NCBI GenBank assembly: GCA_034434515.1
Contig: DAOTZA010000043.1
Location: 1-64,000, forward strand
Origin: NAK19 sp034434515
GTDB taxonomy: Bacteria; Chloroflexota; Anaerolineae; Anaerolineales; UBA4823
DNA length: 64,000 bases
Direction of reading: 5' to 3'
Under the pieces are notes generated by a model. The model was not told where the DNA came from. It ran no database searches and was given only the letters and a program-made list of their open reading frames with translations. Each line of letters starts with the position of its first letter. Position 1 is the stretch's first letter. Made by a program: the position numbers and the translations under genes. Below are positions 26,159 to 35,960 of the stretch, piece by piece.

Positions 26159-27999
26159 AGCTTGCTTGCCTCCGTCTTATCCCAAAGATCAGGAAGAAGC
26201 CACTCTAAGTCAAGTTGACGTAACTTTTTAGGCAACGGTTTACCTGACCGTATATCCCACTCTCTGGCGCGATAATACGCCTCACGCATTTCATCGAAAG
26301 GCACAATAAAACTTTTAAGTTCACCCTGACCATCTTCATAAGGTTGTCGAAAGGCTTTGGGTAATCTCTCGGAAGCAGGGTCAAGGCAAAGACGGAGATT
26401 AATGGCCCGCTTCAAATTCCAACCTCTCTCCCCAATTCGCATTAAATCTGGCAGATCGAGCTCGTAACCAGCGGCGGCGTTGATCAACGCTACAATATCC
26501 TGCGGCGGTACATTGGCAAAGATACACATTACTAGGCTGTTAAATACCGTGCGCCAGTCCTGATGCAGACAAACATTTCTGGCTTTCTCCGCCCCACCAA
26601 GCCGAGGATGGGTCTCTAATCCAATGCTCGCCTCCACTTGTCCGATTTCAACAAAAAAGTAATCAGATTGATTATGACTAGCGCCAATTGGAGATGTGGC
26701 ATAGACCAGAGCCATCCCTGAAGCCCCTCTGGGATCATGATAGGCAACTTCTAACCCATTGACCTGCACCGCCTCATCGGGGACTTGAAAAACCTCAGCC
26801 AAGCGCTTACTACCAAGAGCCAATAATTCTCCGAACCCCTCTCGAGGCGGGATTTTTGCGATCAACTGCATGACAATATCACTATCTCCCCACCTTAGCT
26901 CTAAACCATCCGTATCCGTGGTTTTAATGATCCCTTGTTCATATAAATTAAATGCCAGGCCTATGGTGTTGCTGGTGCTGATTGTGTCCAATCCTAATCG
27001 ATCGCAGATTTCACCCAGTTCAGTGATGGCAATCGGATCTGAGATCAGCAAATTTGGCCCAAAGCCAACAATCGTCTCATATTCTGGCCCTTTCTTTTTG
27101 GGTAAGCTATCGTACTGGACCACCCGGCCACAGGCAATCACACAGGCATGACAGGCACTTACCCCCTTGAGCAGATTTTCGGCAAAATACGATCCGGAGA
27201 TATTCGGCACACCTTCAAAGACACTTTGGTGAAAATATCGTTTCGGCATCAAACCCAAATAATCGAAGTATTCGGCTGCGCCTGCTGTGCCAAGTTCCCG
27301 CAATACCAGAGATTGGTTATCGATGCGCAACCCCCGATTCGCCTCAGCCCGGAAGGGATCATAGACTTCTGGGATAGAAACAGGAATGGTTTTTGTACCC
27401 CGCACGGCAATGGCTTTCAGATTCTTAGCCCCCATAACTGCCCCTAACCCGGTTCTGCCAGCAACCCGACCGTGATCGGTTAAGATCAAGGAATAGGGGA
27501 TACCTGCTTCACCTGCAGGTCCAATAACAGCTACCCGGAAACCCTTTTCCCCAATTTCCAGTAAAACCCCCTGTTGCGTTGTATAAGTATCCGCCCCCCA
27601 TAACTTGCGTGCATCGAATATCTTCACTTTCCCATCATCAATAACCAAAAACTGAGGGAAAGGCGCCTTACCCCGAATCATGAGCCCATCAAACCCTGCT
27701 TTCCGCAATTCCGTTCCCCAAAATCCTCCACAGTTTGACTCTGCCCAAAGTTGCGTTGCCGGCGATTTTCCACAGACGACAAACCTACCAACTGCCGGCC
27801 CCGCAGTTCCACTAAGAGGCCCAACCATGAACAACAAGGGAGCTTCTGGTGACAAGGGATCTAAATCACGCCTTAACTCCTCATATAAAATGCGGGCACC
27901 TAAAGAGGCGCCTCCCAGATATTGAAATTGCCATTGGACAGGAATTTCGAATGAGCCACATTCCCCAGTTGTAAGGTTGACTTCTAAGAGCGGTTGCAT
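26155..27999 (-). CDS. AOR-family tungsten oxidoreductase 3
   Basis: A 614-residue AOR-family protein with cluster cysteines C283-x2-C286-x3-C290 and a distal cysteine in SLVMCIF. Tungstopterin-binding stretches are seen at CGKSPATQLWAESNCGG and GRTGLGAVMGAKNLK. It is more divergent from the other two AORs in the window than they are in plan, and lies outside the aminotransferase block. AAAGGA precedes the ATG and a TATAAT-like element lies at 28081-28086 on the minus strand. It ends in a 4-base overlap with nnrDE. Its aldehyde substrate cannot be named. Confidence 0.88.
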   Translation of the reverse strand: MQPLLEVNLTTGECGSFEIPVQWQFQYLGGASLGARILYEELRRDLDPLSPEAPLLFMVGPLSGTAGPAVGRFVVCGKSPATQLWAESNCGGFWGTELRKAGFDGLMIRGKAPFPQFLVIDDGKVKIFDARKLWGADTYTTQQGVLLEIGEKGFRVAVIGPAGEAGIPYSLILTDHGRVAGRTGLGAVMGAKNLKAIAVRGTKTIPVSIPEVYDPFRAEANRGLRIDNQSLVLRELGTAGAAEYFDYLGLMPKRYFHQSVFEGVPNISGSYFAENLLKGVSACHACVIACGRVVQYDSLPKKKGPEYETIVGFGPNLLISDPIAITELGEICDRLGLDTISTSNTIGLAFNLYEQGIIKTTDTDGLELRWGDSDIVMQLIAKIPPREGFGELLALGSKRLAEVFQVPDEAVQVNGLEVAYHDPRGASGMALVYATSPIGASHNQSDYFFVEIGQVEASIGLETHPRLGGAEKARNVCLHQDWRTVFNSLVMCIFANVPPQDIVALINAAAGYELDLPDLMRIGERGWNLKRAINLRLCLDPASERLPKAFRQPYEDGQGELKSFIVPFDEMREAYYRAREWDIRSGKPLPKKLRQLDLEWLLPDLWDKTEASKL

Positions 28000-28080
28000 G
28001 GTGAAATCCTTTGCATTGATTGAAAGTTTGACGACCTAACAAAATTGTACGGTAGAAAAAAAGCATTTTTTAGTAAGATT

Positions 28081-28086
28081 ATTATA
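28081..28086 (-). promoter_or_regulatory. Candidate -10 element for the AOR3-nnrDE unit
   Basis: A perfect TATAAT on the minus strand, 82 bases upstream of the AOR start. A TTGGCA at 28102-28107 could be a -35, but the 15-base spacer is short. Confidence 0.4.
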
Positions 28087-28196
28087 CCGTTTACGTTGGT
28101 TTGCCAATCGCCAATTTGTCTCATCTGGCATGTTTCTAGCAACGAGGAAAAGCAATGACAGCTCGGATTATAGCAAAGAGTCATTTCACAGCATTC

Positions 28197-28225
28197 TTGA
28201 CACCCCTTCCAAGAATGACTATAAT
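28197..28225 (+). promoter_or_regulatory. Consensus sigma-70 promoter for tRNA-Gly
   Basis: TTGACA at 28197-28202 and TATAAT at 28220-28225 with a 17-base spacer match both consensus hexamers exactly. The tRNA begins 16 bases after the -10. Confidence 0.9.
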
Positions 28226-28240
28226 ATTTGCAACTTGTAA

Positions 28241-28312
28241 GCGGGTGTCGCCAAGCGGTAAGGCAGCAGCTTCCCAAGCTGCCATTCGTGGGTTCGAATC
28301 CCATCACCCGCT
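28241..28312 (+). tRNA. tRNA-Gly (anticodon CCC)
   Basis: A 72-base cloverleaf. The acceptor stem is 28241-28247 with 28305-28311, the anticodon stem 28266-28270 with 28278-28282, and the T-loop is TTCGAAT. The loop TTCCCAA gives anticodon CCC (28273-28275), reading GGG glycine codons. The discriminator base is T, as usual for glycine tRNAs. CCA is not encoded. A short T-run follows at about 28314-28318. Confidence 0.95.
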
Positions 28313-28379
28313 CTTTTTATTTTAGATTAAGGAGAAATTTACAGGATTTTTATGACATTTAATGTAAAGTAAGACTGAT

Positions 28380-28769
28380 ATGGAAACGCTACAGAACCCT
28401 CTTATCCTTTATGTAGAAGATAATCTCGATAACCGCATTCTGGTTAGACGCATTTTGGAGGCAGAAGGCTTTCAGGTTGAAGAAGCATCCTCTGGACCTG
28501 AAGCTTTCGAAAAACTAAAAACAATAACACCAGACCTGATCCTGATGGATATCAACTTACCTGAAATCGATGGCTACACATTAACTTCCACTCTAAAATC
28601 GCAATTCTCTACAAGCATCCCCATCGTTGCCTTGACCGCCAATGTTATGAAAGGCGATCGGGAAAAGACCTTACAAGCTGGCTGTGACGGGTATATACAA
28701 AAACCGATTGATGTTGATGCCCTTCCCAGTCAGGTGCGCTCCTTCTTAAGCTCTAAAACAAAAGGATAA
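28380..28769 (+). CDS. Stand-alone response regulator receiver 1
   Basis: A 129-residue single receiver domain with no output domain. The acidic pocket is E13/D14, the phospho-acceptor D57 lies in LILMDINLP, and ALTAN and the conserved lysine K108 (QKPI) follow. It is the first gene of a signalling operon that includes a hybrid kinase with HisKA (32-37 kb), the likely phosphodonor. Such CheY/DivK-like proteins act by protein contact. No strong ribosome site is visible just before the ATG. Confidence 0.88.
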   Translation: METLQNPLILYVEDNLDNRILVRRILEAEGFQVEEASSGPEAFEKLKTITPDLILMDINLPEIDGYTLTSTLKSQFSTSIPIVALTANVMKGDREKTLQAGCDGYIQKPIDVDALPSQVRSFLSSKTKG

Positions 28770-28771
28770 AT

Positions 28772-29206
28772 ATGGCCGGAGCTTTCACCCAAAAAGATTC
28801 CCACAGTATTGAATTGCAAGATATTACCGTTTTAGTTGTCGAAGACAATGTTTCCAATTTTGTCTTGATAGCCCGGTTACTCGGTTACTTAGGGATCCAT
28901 TGCGAATGGAAAACCTCTGGCTATGAGGTTGTTGAGTATGCCGATTTACTCCCAAAATTGGATTTAATTCTAATGGATATTCGTTTGCCTTATGAAGATG
29001 GTTATGAGGCTCTCAAGAAAATCCGATCGTCACCTAAGCTCGCCTCTATTCCTGTGATAGCAATAACTGCAGAAGCATCGATGGAACAGATGCAAAAAGC
29101 CCATGCCGCTGGTTTTGATGGCTTCATTGGCAAACCAATTAATCCAGATCGCTTTCCAGAACAGATTCAACAAATCCTGAACGGAGACCCCGTCTGGGAG
29201 CTTTAG
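28772..29206 (+). CDS. Stand-alone response regulator receiver 2
   Basis: A 144-residue receiver domain preceded by about 17 polar residues. It has V-E-D-N in the acidic pocket, phospho-acceptor D69 in LILMDIRLP, ITAEA, and the conserved lysine in GKPI. It starts 2 bases after the previous stop, so translation is probably coupled. Two receivers in tandem suggest a branched relay or a phosphate sink. No output domain is present. Confidence 0.88.
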   Translation: MAGAFTQKDSHSIELQDITVLVVEDNVSNFVLIARLLGYLGIHCEWKTSGYEVVEYADLLPKLDLILMDIRLPYEDGYEALKKIRSSPKLASIPVIAITAEASMEQMQKAHAAGFDGFIGKPINPDRFPEQIQQILNGDPVWEL

Positions 29207-29231
29207 GATTTTTATAGGGAAAGAAAAGAAC

Positions 29232-29945
29232 ATGAATCCACCAAATGACATCATCGAAAATCCAAATATCTTCGACCAGAGTGAGCCTGACTACCTAGGG
29301 CTCTCTGAAGCACGCTCGGAAGAACAAAGTTACTTTCTTAACGATGCGTTGATCTTAATCGAGAGCTTCTTTCGAACGATATCGGGGATTCGGGATATTC
29401 GATCTTATATCACGATATTTCGCAGCGAAGAGTCTCAAATTTTTCAACTGAAAGACCAGAAGCTACTCGCTACCCCGCCTACACCGCTGATGAATTACCT
29501 AATCACAGAGATGATGAAAAGCGGTTCTACGTTGCTGTTCACCGACAATTCTCCAAAATCAGCCGAAAACATCGGCAAACCAAGTGGCTCATCCTGGTTG
29601 ATTGCGCCTTTGATGAGAGAACACCAGATTATCGGCGCCATTATCGTCCAGGGTCCTAGAAATGGCCCCTATTTTTCCGAGAGTGATAAGCAAATATTGG
29701 CGTCTCTTACCGAACCAATCTCAAATCTTTTCCAAAATGTCCTTAACCTTCAATCTACCCGTAGAGCTCTCGACATACAATATGAAGCAGTTAACGCTAT
29801 TGCAAGAATTCAAGAAGATCTGGCGAAATTGACCGATAAACTCCTCGAAACCCTTGATGTCGATTTGGTACTTCAAACCAGTGTGATCGAGCTACGAGAT
29901 TTGTTTGACCTTGCAGAAGTTGAGATTCGATTGGTTACCGATTAA
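29232..29945 (+). CDS. GAF-domain protein
   Basis: A 237-residue soluble protein. Residues 35-180 look like a GAF domain (WLIAPLMREHQIIGAIIV; FSESDKQILASLTEPISNLFQN). The last 50 residues form a helix leading into what resembles the first helix and strand of another GAF (DLVLQTSVIELRDLFDLAEVEIRLV), where the protein stops. It has no catalytic domain and probably works as a sensor or scaffold for the kinase in the same operon. Ligand unknown. Confidence 0.72.
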   Translation: MNPPNDIIENPNIFDQSEPDYLGLSEARSEEQSYFLNDALILIESFFRTISGIRDIRSYITIFRSEESQIFQLKDQKLLATPPTPLMNYLITEMMKSGSTLLFTDNSPKSAENIGKPSGSSWLIAPLMREHQIIGAIIVQGPRNGPYFSESDKQILASLTEPISNLFQNVLNLQSTRRALDIQYEAVNAIARIQEDLAKLTDKLLETLDVDLVLQTSVIELRDLFDLAEVEIRLVTD

Positions 29946-29981
29946 TTCTGGGATGCAATTGCTATAAAGAGGAAAAGGGCC

Positions 29982-32441
29982 ATGAAATTCTTCCCCTCAC
30001 TTCAGAAAGTTTCCATCCATACCCGGGTAATCGGGATGTTAACCCTGCTATCCCTTCTGGCAGTTTCTGGAACAGTTTTAAGCGCTCTTTATACGACTCA
30101 AGAGATCGGTAATAGCACCCAAAATTTGAGTGGTGAGATTATCAAAGAGCAAATCACCAGCTCTTTGGTTTCTCTGAATCAAAATGTTGCCATAGATACC
30201 AGCCGATCTCTGGAAAAGACCGCTAACGATGTTGAATTTCTTGCTCAATACATCCTTGAGATCTGGACCAAACCAGAACAAGAGGTAATGAATTGGGCTA
30301 ACGAAGAAATCATCAGAAAAGGCTTATCTGGACAATACTTAAATAGCAAAAGCAACGATTCCAGCCTTTTTGTTCCCAAATACGTTCAACTGACGCCTGT
30401 AATTAAGAATGAAATAGAAAAAAGCCGATATTTAGACTTAATTTTCGAATCGGTTCAAAAAGGGAATCCAAACATTGCCGCCATTTATTTTGCTTCCCCA
30501 AATAATGTAACCAGATATTATCCAAATATCGATCTTGGCAATGTTGTCCCCCCAGACTTTACCGTAACCGAACGCCCTTGGTATCTCGCCGCCATTGAAA
30601 ATTCAACCCCTCGCCCCAAGGTTGTTTGGTCTACAATTTATGTAGATGCTACCGGTCTTGGTTTGGTCAGCACCGCCTCCCGTGCCATTTATGATCATGG
30701 AAAATTGATCGGTGTGGTTGGGATCGATTTACTCGTTGAGGACATCCTTGCCAATGTAGAGGAATCCTTTCAATTGAAAGCAGGATACAACTTTTTAATT
30801 GACTATCAAGGCTATGCGCTTGCTATGCCTCGCCAGGCATATCTCGATATTCTTGAACGCCAACCCGCAGAAGGCGAATCATTAACTAATCTTAGAGACA
30901 CACGGAACGATTTTCTTCCCATAATTGTCGAAATGCGCCGCGGCAATAGCGGTCTAAAAGAACTCAATATTGGATCGAGGAATTTATTTGTTGCCTATAC
31001 CTCAGTCCCCAATGTTGATTGGAGTATAGCCAGCGTCGTAGATGCCGCCAGTTATCTCCAGCCCCTTTCTGAACTGGAAAATAAGCTCCAATCTAACACC
31101 CAACGTTTAATTATTGTGCAAATTCTCCCCTTATCAGCAGCCGTTTTAGTTGTCATTATCTTCCTGGGATTAATTCTTGCTAACGTTATTACAACCCCAA
31201 TCCAGCAACTTGCCACCGCTGCTGAAAAACTCAGCCGGAGTGAGTGGGAGGTTGAAATCCCTGAAGACGCCCCGGGAGAAATCGGCTTGTTTGCCCAAAC
31301 CTTCCGCAACATGGCAAATCAACTGAGAGATATCATTGCCAACCTGGAAGAAAAGGTTGCTGAGCGAACTGAAGCTTTACGTAGGAGAGCTATCCAGTTA
31401 CAGGCTTCGGTTGAAGTTGGTCGTGCCGTTGCCTCCGAACGAGAGCTGGAAAAATTGCTCTCAATGGTTACCCATTTGATTAGTGAGCGCTTTGGTTTTT
31501 ATCATGTTGGTATTTTTCTTGTTGACCCCAAAGGGGAGTACGCCTGGCTAAAGGCTGCTAATAGCGAAGGGGGACAGCGAATGTTGCAACGTCAACATCG
31601 CTTGAAAGTGAACGAACAGGGAATTGTGGGGTATGTTACCGGAACTGGAAAAGCCCGCATCGCCTTAGATGTTGGCGAAGACGCAGTATTTTTCAATAAC
31701 CCAGACCTTCCCTTCACGCGTTCTGAAATGGCACTTCCCTTGATTGCCCAAGGAAAACTTCTCGGGGCTTTGGACATCCAGAGTGAACAAGGCGGAGCAT
31801 TCACCGAGGAGGATATCGAAGTACTCAGCGGTATGGCAAACCTGATTGCTATTGCCATCCAAAACGCAGAGCTGTTTGCAGAAACCCAGGCAGCTCTCGA
31901 AGCGACTCGCCGGGCTTATCAAGAAATGAGTTTACGGGGTTGGATCGAATTGATCAACCGCTCCCAACATCCAGCCTACCTCAGCACACCCTTGAAAAAA
32001 CTGACCCCCTTAACCCACTTATCCGCTCCTATAATAGAAAAAGTCCGTCAAACCAACTCCATTCAAAAGGGAGACGATCATGAATTAGCAATCCCAATTA
32101 TGGTTAAAGGCAATCGGATTGGAGTTCTCCGTCTACGTCGGCAAGCTCACCAACCCCCCTTTACCGATACCGATATTGATTTGTTCCAGGATATTGCCCT
32201 GCGGATTGGAACCGCTCTGGAAGCAGCTCGTCTCTATCAAGAATCACAAAAAAGAGCGTTGCGCGAAAAACTGGTCGGCGAAATCACTTCAAAGATTCGC
32301 TCCTCGAATGAACCGAAAGAGATTCTCAAGATAGCCATTGAAGAATTGCAAAAAGCTCTTCAGGCCACCAAGGCGCAAGTGGCTTTCTTCTCATCGAAAT
32401 CAGCTCTAAGTGATAACGGACACCGTGAGGGATTAGAATGA
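29982..32441 (+). CDS. Cache-HAMP-GAF-GAF transmembrane sensor without kinase
   Basis: An 819-residue sensor. TM1 is at about residues 17-38, an extracytoplasmic double-Cache-like domain at 40-375 (TERPWYLAAIE, GVVGIDLLVEDI), TM2 at about 376-402 and HAMP at 400-455. A coiled coil leads to GAF1 (about 475-630) and a second GAF-like domain (about 645-770). The C-terminus ends with EILKIAIEELQKALQATKAQ, which resembles the start of a third GAF. There is no HisKA, HATPase or methyl-accepting domain, so output must go through partners, presumably the hybrid kinase two genes on. It overlaps the ParA gene by 4 bases (ATGA). Confidence 0.82.
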   Translation: MKFFPSLQKVSIHTRVIGMLTLLSLLAVSGTVLSALYTTQEIGNSTQNLSGEIIKEQITSSLVSLNQNVAIDTSRSLEKTANDVEFLAQYILEIWTKPEQEVMNWANEEIIRKGLSGQYLNSKSNDSSLFVPKYVQLTPVIKNEIEKSRYLDLIFESVQKGNPNIAAIYFASPNNVTRYYPNIDLGNVVPPDFTVTERPWYLAAIENSTPRPKVVWSTIYVDATGLGLVSTASRAIYDHGKLIGVVGIDLLVEDILANVEESFQLKAGYNFLIDYQGYALAMPRQAYLDILERQPAEGESLTNLRDTRNDFLPIIVEMRRGNSGLKELNIGSRNLFVAYTSVPNVDWSIASVVDAASYLQPLSELENKLQSNTQRLIIVQILPLSAAVLVVIIFLGLILANVITTPIQQLATAAEKLSRSEWEVEIPEDAPGEIGLFAQTFRNMANQLRDIIANLEEKVAERTEALRRRAIQLQASVEVGRAVASERELEKLLSMVTHLISERFGFYHVGIFLVDPKGEYAWLKAANSEGGQRMLQRQHRLKVNEQGIVGYVTGTGKARIALDVGEDAVFFNNPDLPFTRSEMALPLIAQGKLLGALDIQSEQGGAFTEEDIEVLSGMANLIAIAIQNAELFAETQAALEATRRAYQEMSLRGWIELINRSQHPAYLSTPLKKLTPLTHLSAPIIEKVRQTNSIQKGDDHELAIPIMVKGNRIGVLRLRRQAHQPPFTDTDIDLFQDIALRIGTALEAARLYQESQKRALREKLVGEITSKIRSSNEPKEILKIAIEELQKALQATKAQVAFFSSKSALSDNGHREGLE

Positions 32442-33226
32442 GTTACGTGATAGCGATTGCAAATCAAAAAGGTGGAGTGGCAAAAACCACCACAGCCGTT
32501 GGATTGAGCGGAGCACTTGTCCAGGAAGGTTATGATGTTTTGGCAATTGATCTGGATGCACAAGCCAATCTCACCATAGCATTAGGCATAAATCCTCTTC
32601 AGGTGCGACGCTCGATTGCCGATATTTTTGTTAATGCTGAAAAGCTTGCTTCTGTCATCCAGGATACCAATCTGCCCGGTCTGGAGCTTGTCCCGGCCAA
32701 TAAAGACATGGAACTATCTGAGCGCTTTGTCCCATTACGCCAAAATCATGAAATTCTCTTACGCCAACAATTATCCACACCCGAAATCTCATCTGTTTAT
32801 GATTTCATTGTTCTGGATTGTCCTCCGTACCTTGGAGCAATCACCACCAACGCCCTGGTGGCAGCGCAAATGCTCATCATCCCCACGCAAGCCGAGGTTT
32901 TTTCTCTGAACGCGCTGAAGAACATGATTGCCCAGGTCAAAACAATTCGCCAAACCTTCAATCCTGGCCTCACCTACCGCATCCTCATCACCCTCCGCGA
33001 CCTCCGCAGTCGCATTCATCGCACTATGAGCGAACAGCTCTTCAATGCTTTTCCAAATGGCATTCTGAATACAACTATCGACTTAGACACCAAACTGCGA
33101 GAGAGCGCAATGGCGGGTATGCCGGTCACCTATTGTTACCCAAAGAGCCGAGGGGCACAGCAATATCGGTCACTTGCGATGGAGATCTTAGAATATGTGC
33201 GCCAAAAAAATCTCATCCCAGCTTGA
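32438..33226 (+). CDS. ParA/Soj-family ATPase
   Basis: A 262-residue ParA-type P-loop ATPase with deviant Walker A KGGVAKTTT (residues 11-19, signature lysine K11), DLDAQANLT, and Walker B FIVLDCPP. No parB or parS-like repeat lies nearby. It sits inside a signalling operon, overlapping the sensor gene by 4 bases and the kinase gene by 32 bases. This suggests it positions a signalling cluster, as ParC/PpfA do for chemoreceptor arrays, rather than segregating DNA. That role is inference. Confidence 0.88.
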   Translation: MSYVIAIANQKGGVAKTTTAVGLSGALVQEGYDVLAIDLDAQANLTIALGINPLQVRRSIADIFVNAEKLASVIQDTNLPGLELVPANKDMELSERFVPLRQNHEILLRQQLSTPEISSVYDFIVLDCPPYLGAITTNALVAAQMLIIPTQAEVFSLNALKNMIAQVKTIRQTFNPGLTYRILITLRDLRSRIHRTMSEQLFNAFPNGILNTTIDLDTKLRESAMAGMPVTYCYPKSRGAQQYRSLAMEILEYVRQKNLIPA

Positions 33227-35960
33227 AAATTTGCTTATTGAGCTAAATCAAGAGGCACTTCAAACCCAACCGGAGGGATCACCGAATCTACAACCGCAAT
33301 CTGCTCTGTCAAATATCTCCTTAGATACCGACAGAGCAGAGAAACTGCCTCTGACCGGTGATCTAATCAAAGGATACCCGGTACGTCACCCGGAGTCATT
33401 TAGTCCCTCAGGCAGGGAGACGGTAATTGTTCAATCGAATGGCAGGATAAAAGCTGTCCCATTATCGGCCGGTGAGACGCCTCCATCTGAGTTGTTTCTT
33501 ACCGATCTGGGACCGAAAGCCTACCAAACTCATCAATTACTTCTCCAAGATGCGCAAGACCATCAACCCGCTGTTCTGTCCCTGGCAAAACCGCTTGGCG
33601 AGCAAGCGTTTCTGGTTGAATTTATCAAAGACACATCTCAACCCAAGTGGGATCCCGATGAAATCCTTCTACTGGAACAGGTTACCGACCAGTTACAACT
33701 TGCTCTTGAAAACGCCAACTTGTTCCAAAAAACAAAAGAGGCGTTGCAAGAGACCGAACAAAGAGCAAAAGAATTACGTATCCTGAATGAATTTGGACTG
33801 TCGCTAACCAATGCTAATAATTTCGAGACAATCTATCAAACCGTCTTTGAGTGTGTCTCTCGCTTAATGAATGCTCACAATTTCTATGTTGCCATCTACA
33901 ACGAGCGAACCGAAAGCATTTCTTTTCCATTCGTTATCTTAGATGGAATTCCGCTGGATGAAACTCACCCAGAGGCAGGGTTTTGGATGGGAGAAATGCC
34001 CGTTGAAGGTTTGACCGGCCATGTAATTCAAACCAAACAACCGCTATTACTGACCGAAGGTGTTGAAAATCAATTGCGCCATTCAAACCTGAATTTTATC
34101 CAAATCGGAGCAGTGGCTGCCAAATCCTGGTTGGGCGTCCCAATGCTCTATGGCGATAAGGTGATTGGCGTAATCTCCGTCCAGCATGAACAGATTCCCA
34201 ACTTATATGACCAACATCATGTGGAGCTCTTAACCACCATTGGTAACCAGACGGCGATTGCTATCCAGAATGTTCAGTTCCTTCAAGAATTAAGTCAACG
34301 GGCAGAACAATTGCAAACGGCTGCTGAAATCGCCCGCGATACTTCTGGTACGCTCGCGTTGGATCAATTACTAAACCGAGTCGTCAACCTGGTCAGAGAT
34401 CGCTTTGGTTTCTACCATTCTTCCATTTTCCTGATTGATGAAGATCGCCACTACGCTGTCGTGCGGGAGTCGACTGGCGAAGCCGGAGAGGCAATGAAAC
34501 GCGCGGGGCATAAGCTGGCAGTCGGATCACAATCGATCATCGGCTATGTGACTCAACATGGCGAACCTTTGGTCATTAACGATGTGTCGCAAAGCGACAT
34601 CCATCGCCCCAATCCGCTTCTCCCTGAGACGAAATCCGAATTAGGCATTCCCTTGAAAATTGGCGACCAGGTGATTGGCGCTCTCGATGTGCAATCCACA
34701 CAAAAGAATGCCTTTTCAGCCGATGACGTCTCAGTCTTGCAATTGCTTGCCGATCAAATTGCGGTTGCCATCAGTAATGCTCAGGCTTACGAGCTCTCGC
34801 AGCAAGCAATTGAGGAAATGGCAAAAGCCGATCAATTAAAGAGCCAGTTCCTGGCGAATATGAGCCATGAGTTACGCACACCGCTCAATTCCATCATCGG
34901 CTTCTCAAGAGTGATCTTAAAGGGCATCGATGGCCCAATAACTGACTTGCAAAGACAAGACCTCAATGCAATCTACAACTCTGGACAGCACTTGCTCAGC
35001 CTCATCAATGACATTCTCGACTTGTCAAAAATCGAGGCCGGCAAGATGGAATTAATGTTTGAAGATGATGTCAATCTCAGCGAAATCATTCAAAGTGTTT
35101 TACCTACGGTGCGAGGGTTAATCAAAGATAAACCCATTGAGTTACACGTCAATCTAGACCCCAATGTTCCCCTGGTTCGCGCTGACCCGACAAAAATTCG
35201 TCAAATCTTGCTCAATTTGCTTTCGAATGCAGCCAAATTTACCGAACAAGGCTCAATTACGATTCAAACCCAAATCGAAAGAATCAATTCTCATGAAGAA
35301 GTCCAGATCAGTGTAACCGACACGGGTATAGGAATTGCTGAAGAAGACCAATCAAAGCTATTCGAACCTTTCTCGCAGGTCGATGCCTCACCGACTCGGA
35401 AAACCGGTGGTACCGGTCTGGGACTTTCAATCTCACGCTATCTGGTGGAGATGCATGGGGGTAAGATTGGCTTGAAGAGCGAATTAGGGAAAGGTTCGAC
35501 CTTTTATTTCACCATCCCCGTTCCAGGCTCCCACCAAGAGCCTTCTGAAGCGCCAAGCGCAACTCAAAACTCCATCCCATCCAATACGGTATTAGCCATA
35601 GACCGGGAAGAGCTGGTTCTCAACCTGTACGAACGTTACCTGGCTGACTATGAACTTCGAGTTGTAAAATGCTCTTTACCCGAACAGGCTATCCAACTGG
35701 CAGAAACATTATCCCCTTCAGTGATCATCATCGACACAGCAATAGAGTTCAATTCTGACCCCACCAAGGATGGTTGGCATCTCATCCAGGAATTAAAATC
35801 AAAGCCTACCACAGCAAAAATCCCGATTGTGATCTGTTCTCTAATTGAGGACCGGGAACGTGCCAGGCAGGTTGGGGTCAGTGAATATTTACTTAAGCCC
35901 ATAATGGAAGATGATTTAACCTCAGCCCTAAAAAAGATCATCCAAGGTGTGAAAACATAG
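33195..35960 (+). CDS. Multi-GAF hybrid histidine kinase
   Basis: A 921-residue soluble hybrid kinase. The first 60 residues are low-complexity. Residues about 75-180 end in a helix typical of a GAF C-terminus (DEILLLEQVTDQLQLALENANLF). Two full GAF domains follow (about 195-365 and 380-530). Then come HisKA with H558 in MSHELRTPLN, HATPase_c with NLLSNAAKF, DTGIGIA and GGTGLGLS, and a receiver with D847 (IIIDTA) and LLKP. GGAGAT precedes the ATG, which lies 32 bases inside the ParA gene. The TAG stop abuts the ATG of the enzyme-receiver fusion, so that protein is a natural phosphotransfer partner. Confidence 0.88.
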   Translation: MCAKKISSQLENLLIELNQEALQTQPEGSPNLQPQSALSNISLDTDRAEKLPLTGDLIKGYPVRHPESFSPSGRETVIVQSNGRIKAVPLSAGETPPSELFLTDLGPKAYQTHQLLLQDAQDHQPAVLSLAKPLGEQAFLVEFIKDTSQPKWDPDEILLLEQVTDQLQLALENANLFQKTKEALQETEQRAKELRILNEFGLSLTNANNFETIYQTVFECVSRLMNAHNFYVAIYNERTESISFPFVILDGIPLDETHPEAGFWMGEMPVEGLTGHVIQTKQPLLLTEGVENQLRHSNLNFIQIGAVAAKSWLGVPMLYGDKVIGVISVQHEQIPNLYDQHHVELLTTIGNQTAIAIQNVQFLQELSQRAEQLQTAAEIARDTSGTLALDQLLNRVVNLVRDRFGFYHSSIFLIDEDRHYAVVRESTGEAGEAMKRAGHKLAVGSQSIIGYVTQHGEPLVINDVSQSDIHRPNPLLPETKSELGIPLKIGDQVIGALDVQSTQKNAFSADDVSVLQLLADQIAVAISNAQAYELSQQAIEEMAKADQLKSQFLANMSHELRTPLNSIIGFSRVILKGIDGPITDLQRQDLNAIYNSGQHLLSLINDILDLSKIEAGKMELMFEDDVNLSEIIQSVLPTVRGLIKDKPIELHVNLDPNVPLVRADPTKIRQILLNLLSNAAKFTEQGSITIQTQIERINSHEEVQISVTDTGIGIAEEDQSKLFEPFSQVDASPTRKTGGTGLGLSISRYLVEMHGGKIGLKSELGKGSTFYFTIPVPGSHQEPSEAPSATQNSIPSNTVLAIDREELVLNLYERYLADYELRVVKCSLPEQAIQLAETLSPSVIIIDTAIEFNSDPTKDGWHLIQELKSKPTTAKIPIVICSLIEDRERARQVGVSEYLLKPIMEDDLTSALKKIIQGVKT

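Noticed and set aside
32438..33226. ParA as evidence of a plasmid or partition locus
   Set aside because: No parB, no parS-like repeats and no replication gene; it overlaps signalling genes on both sides.
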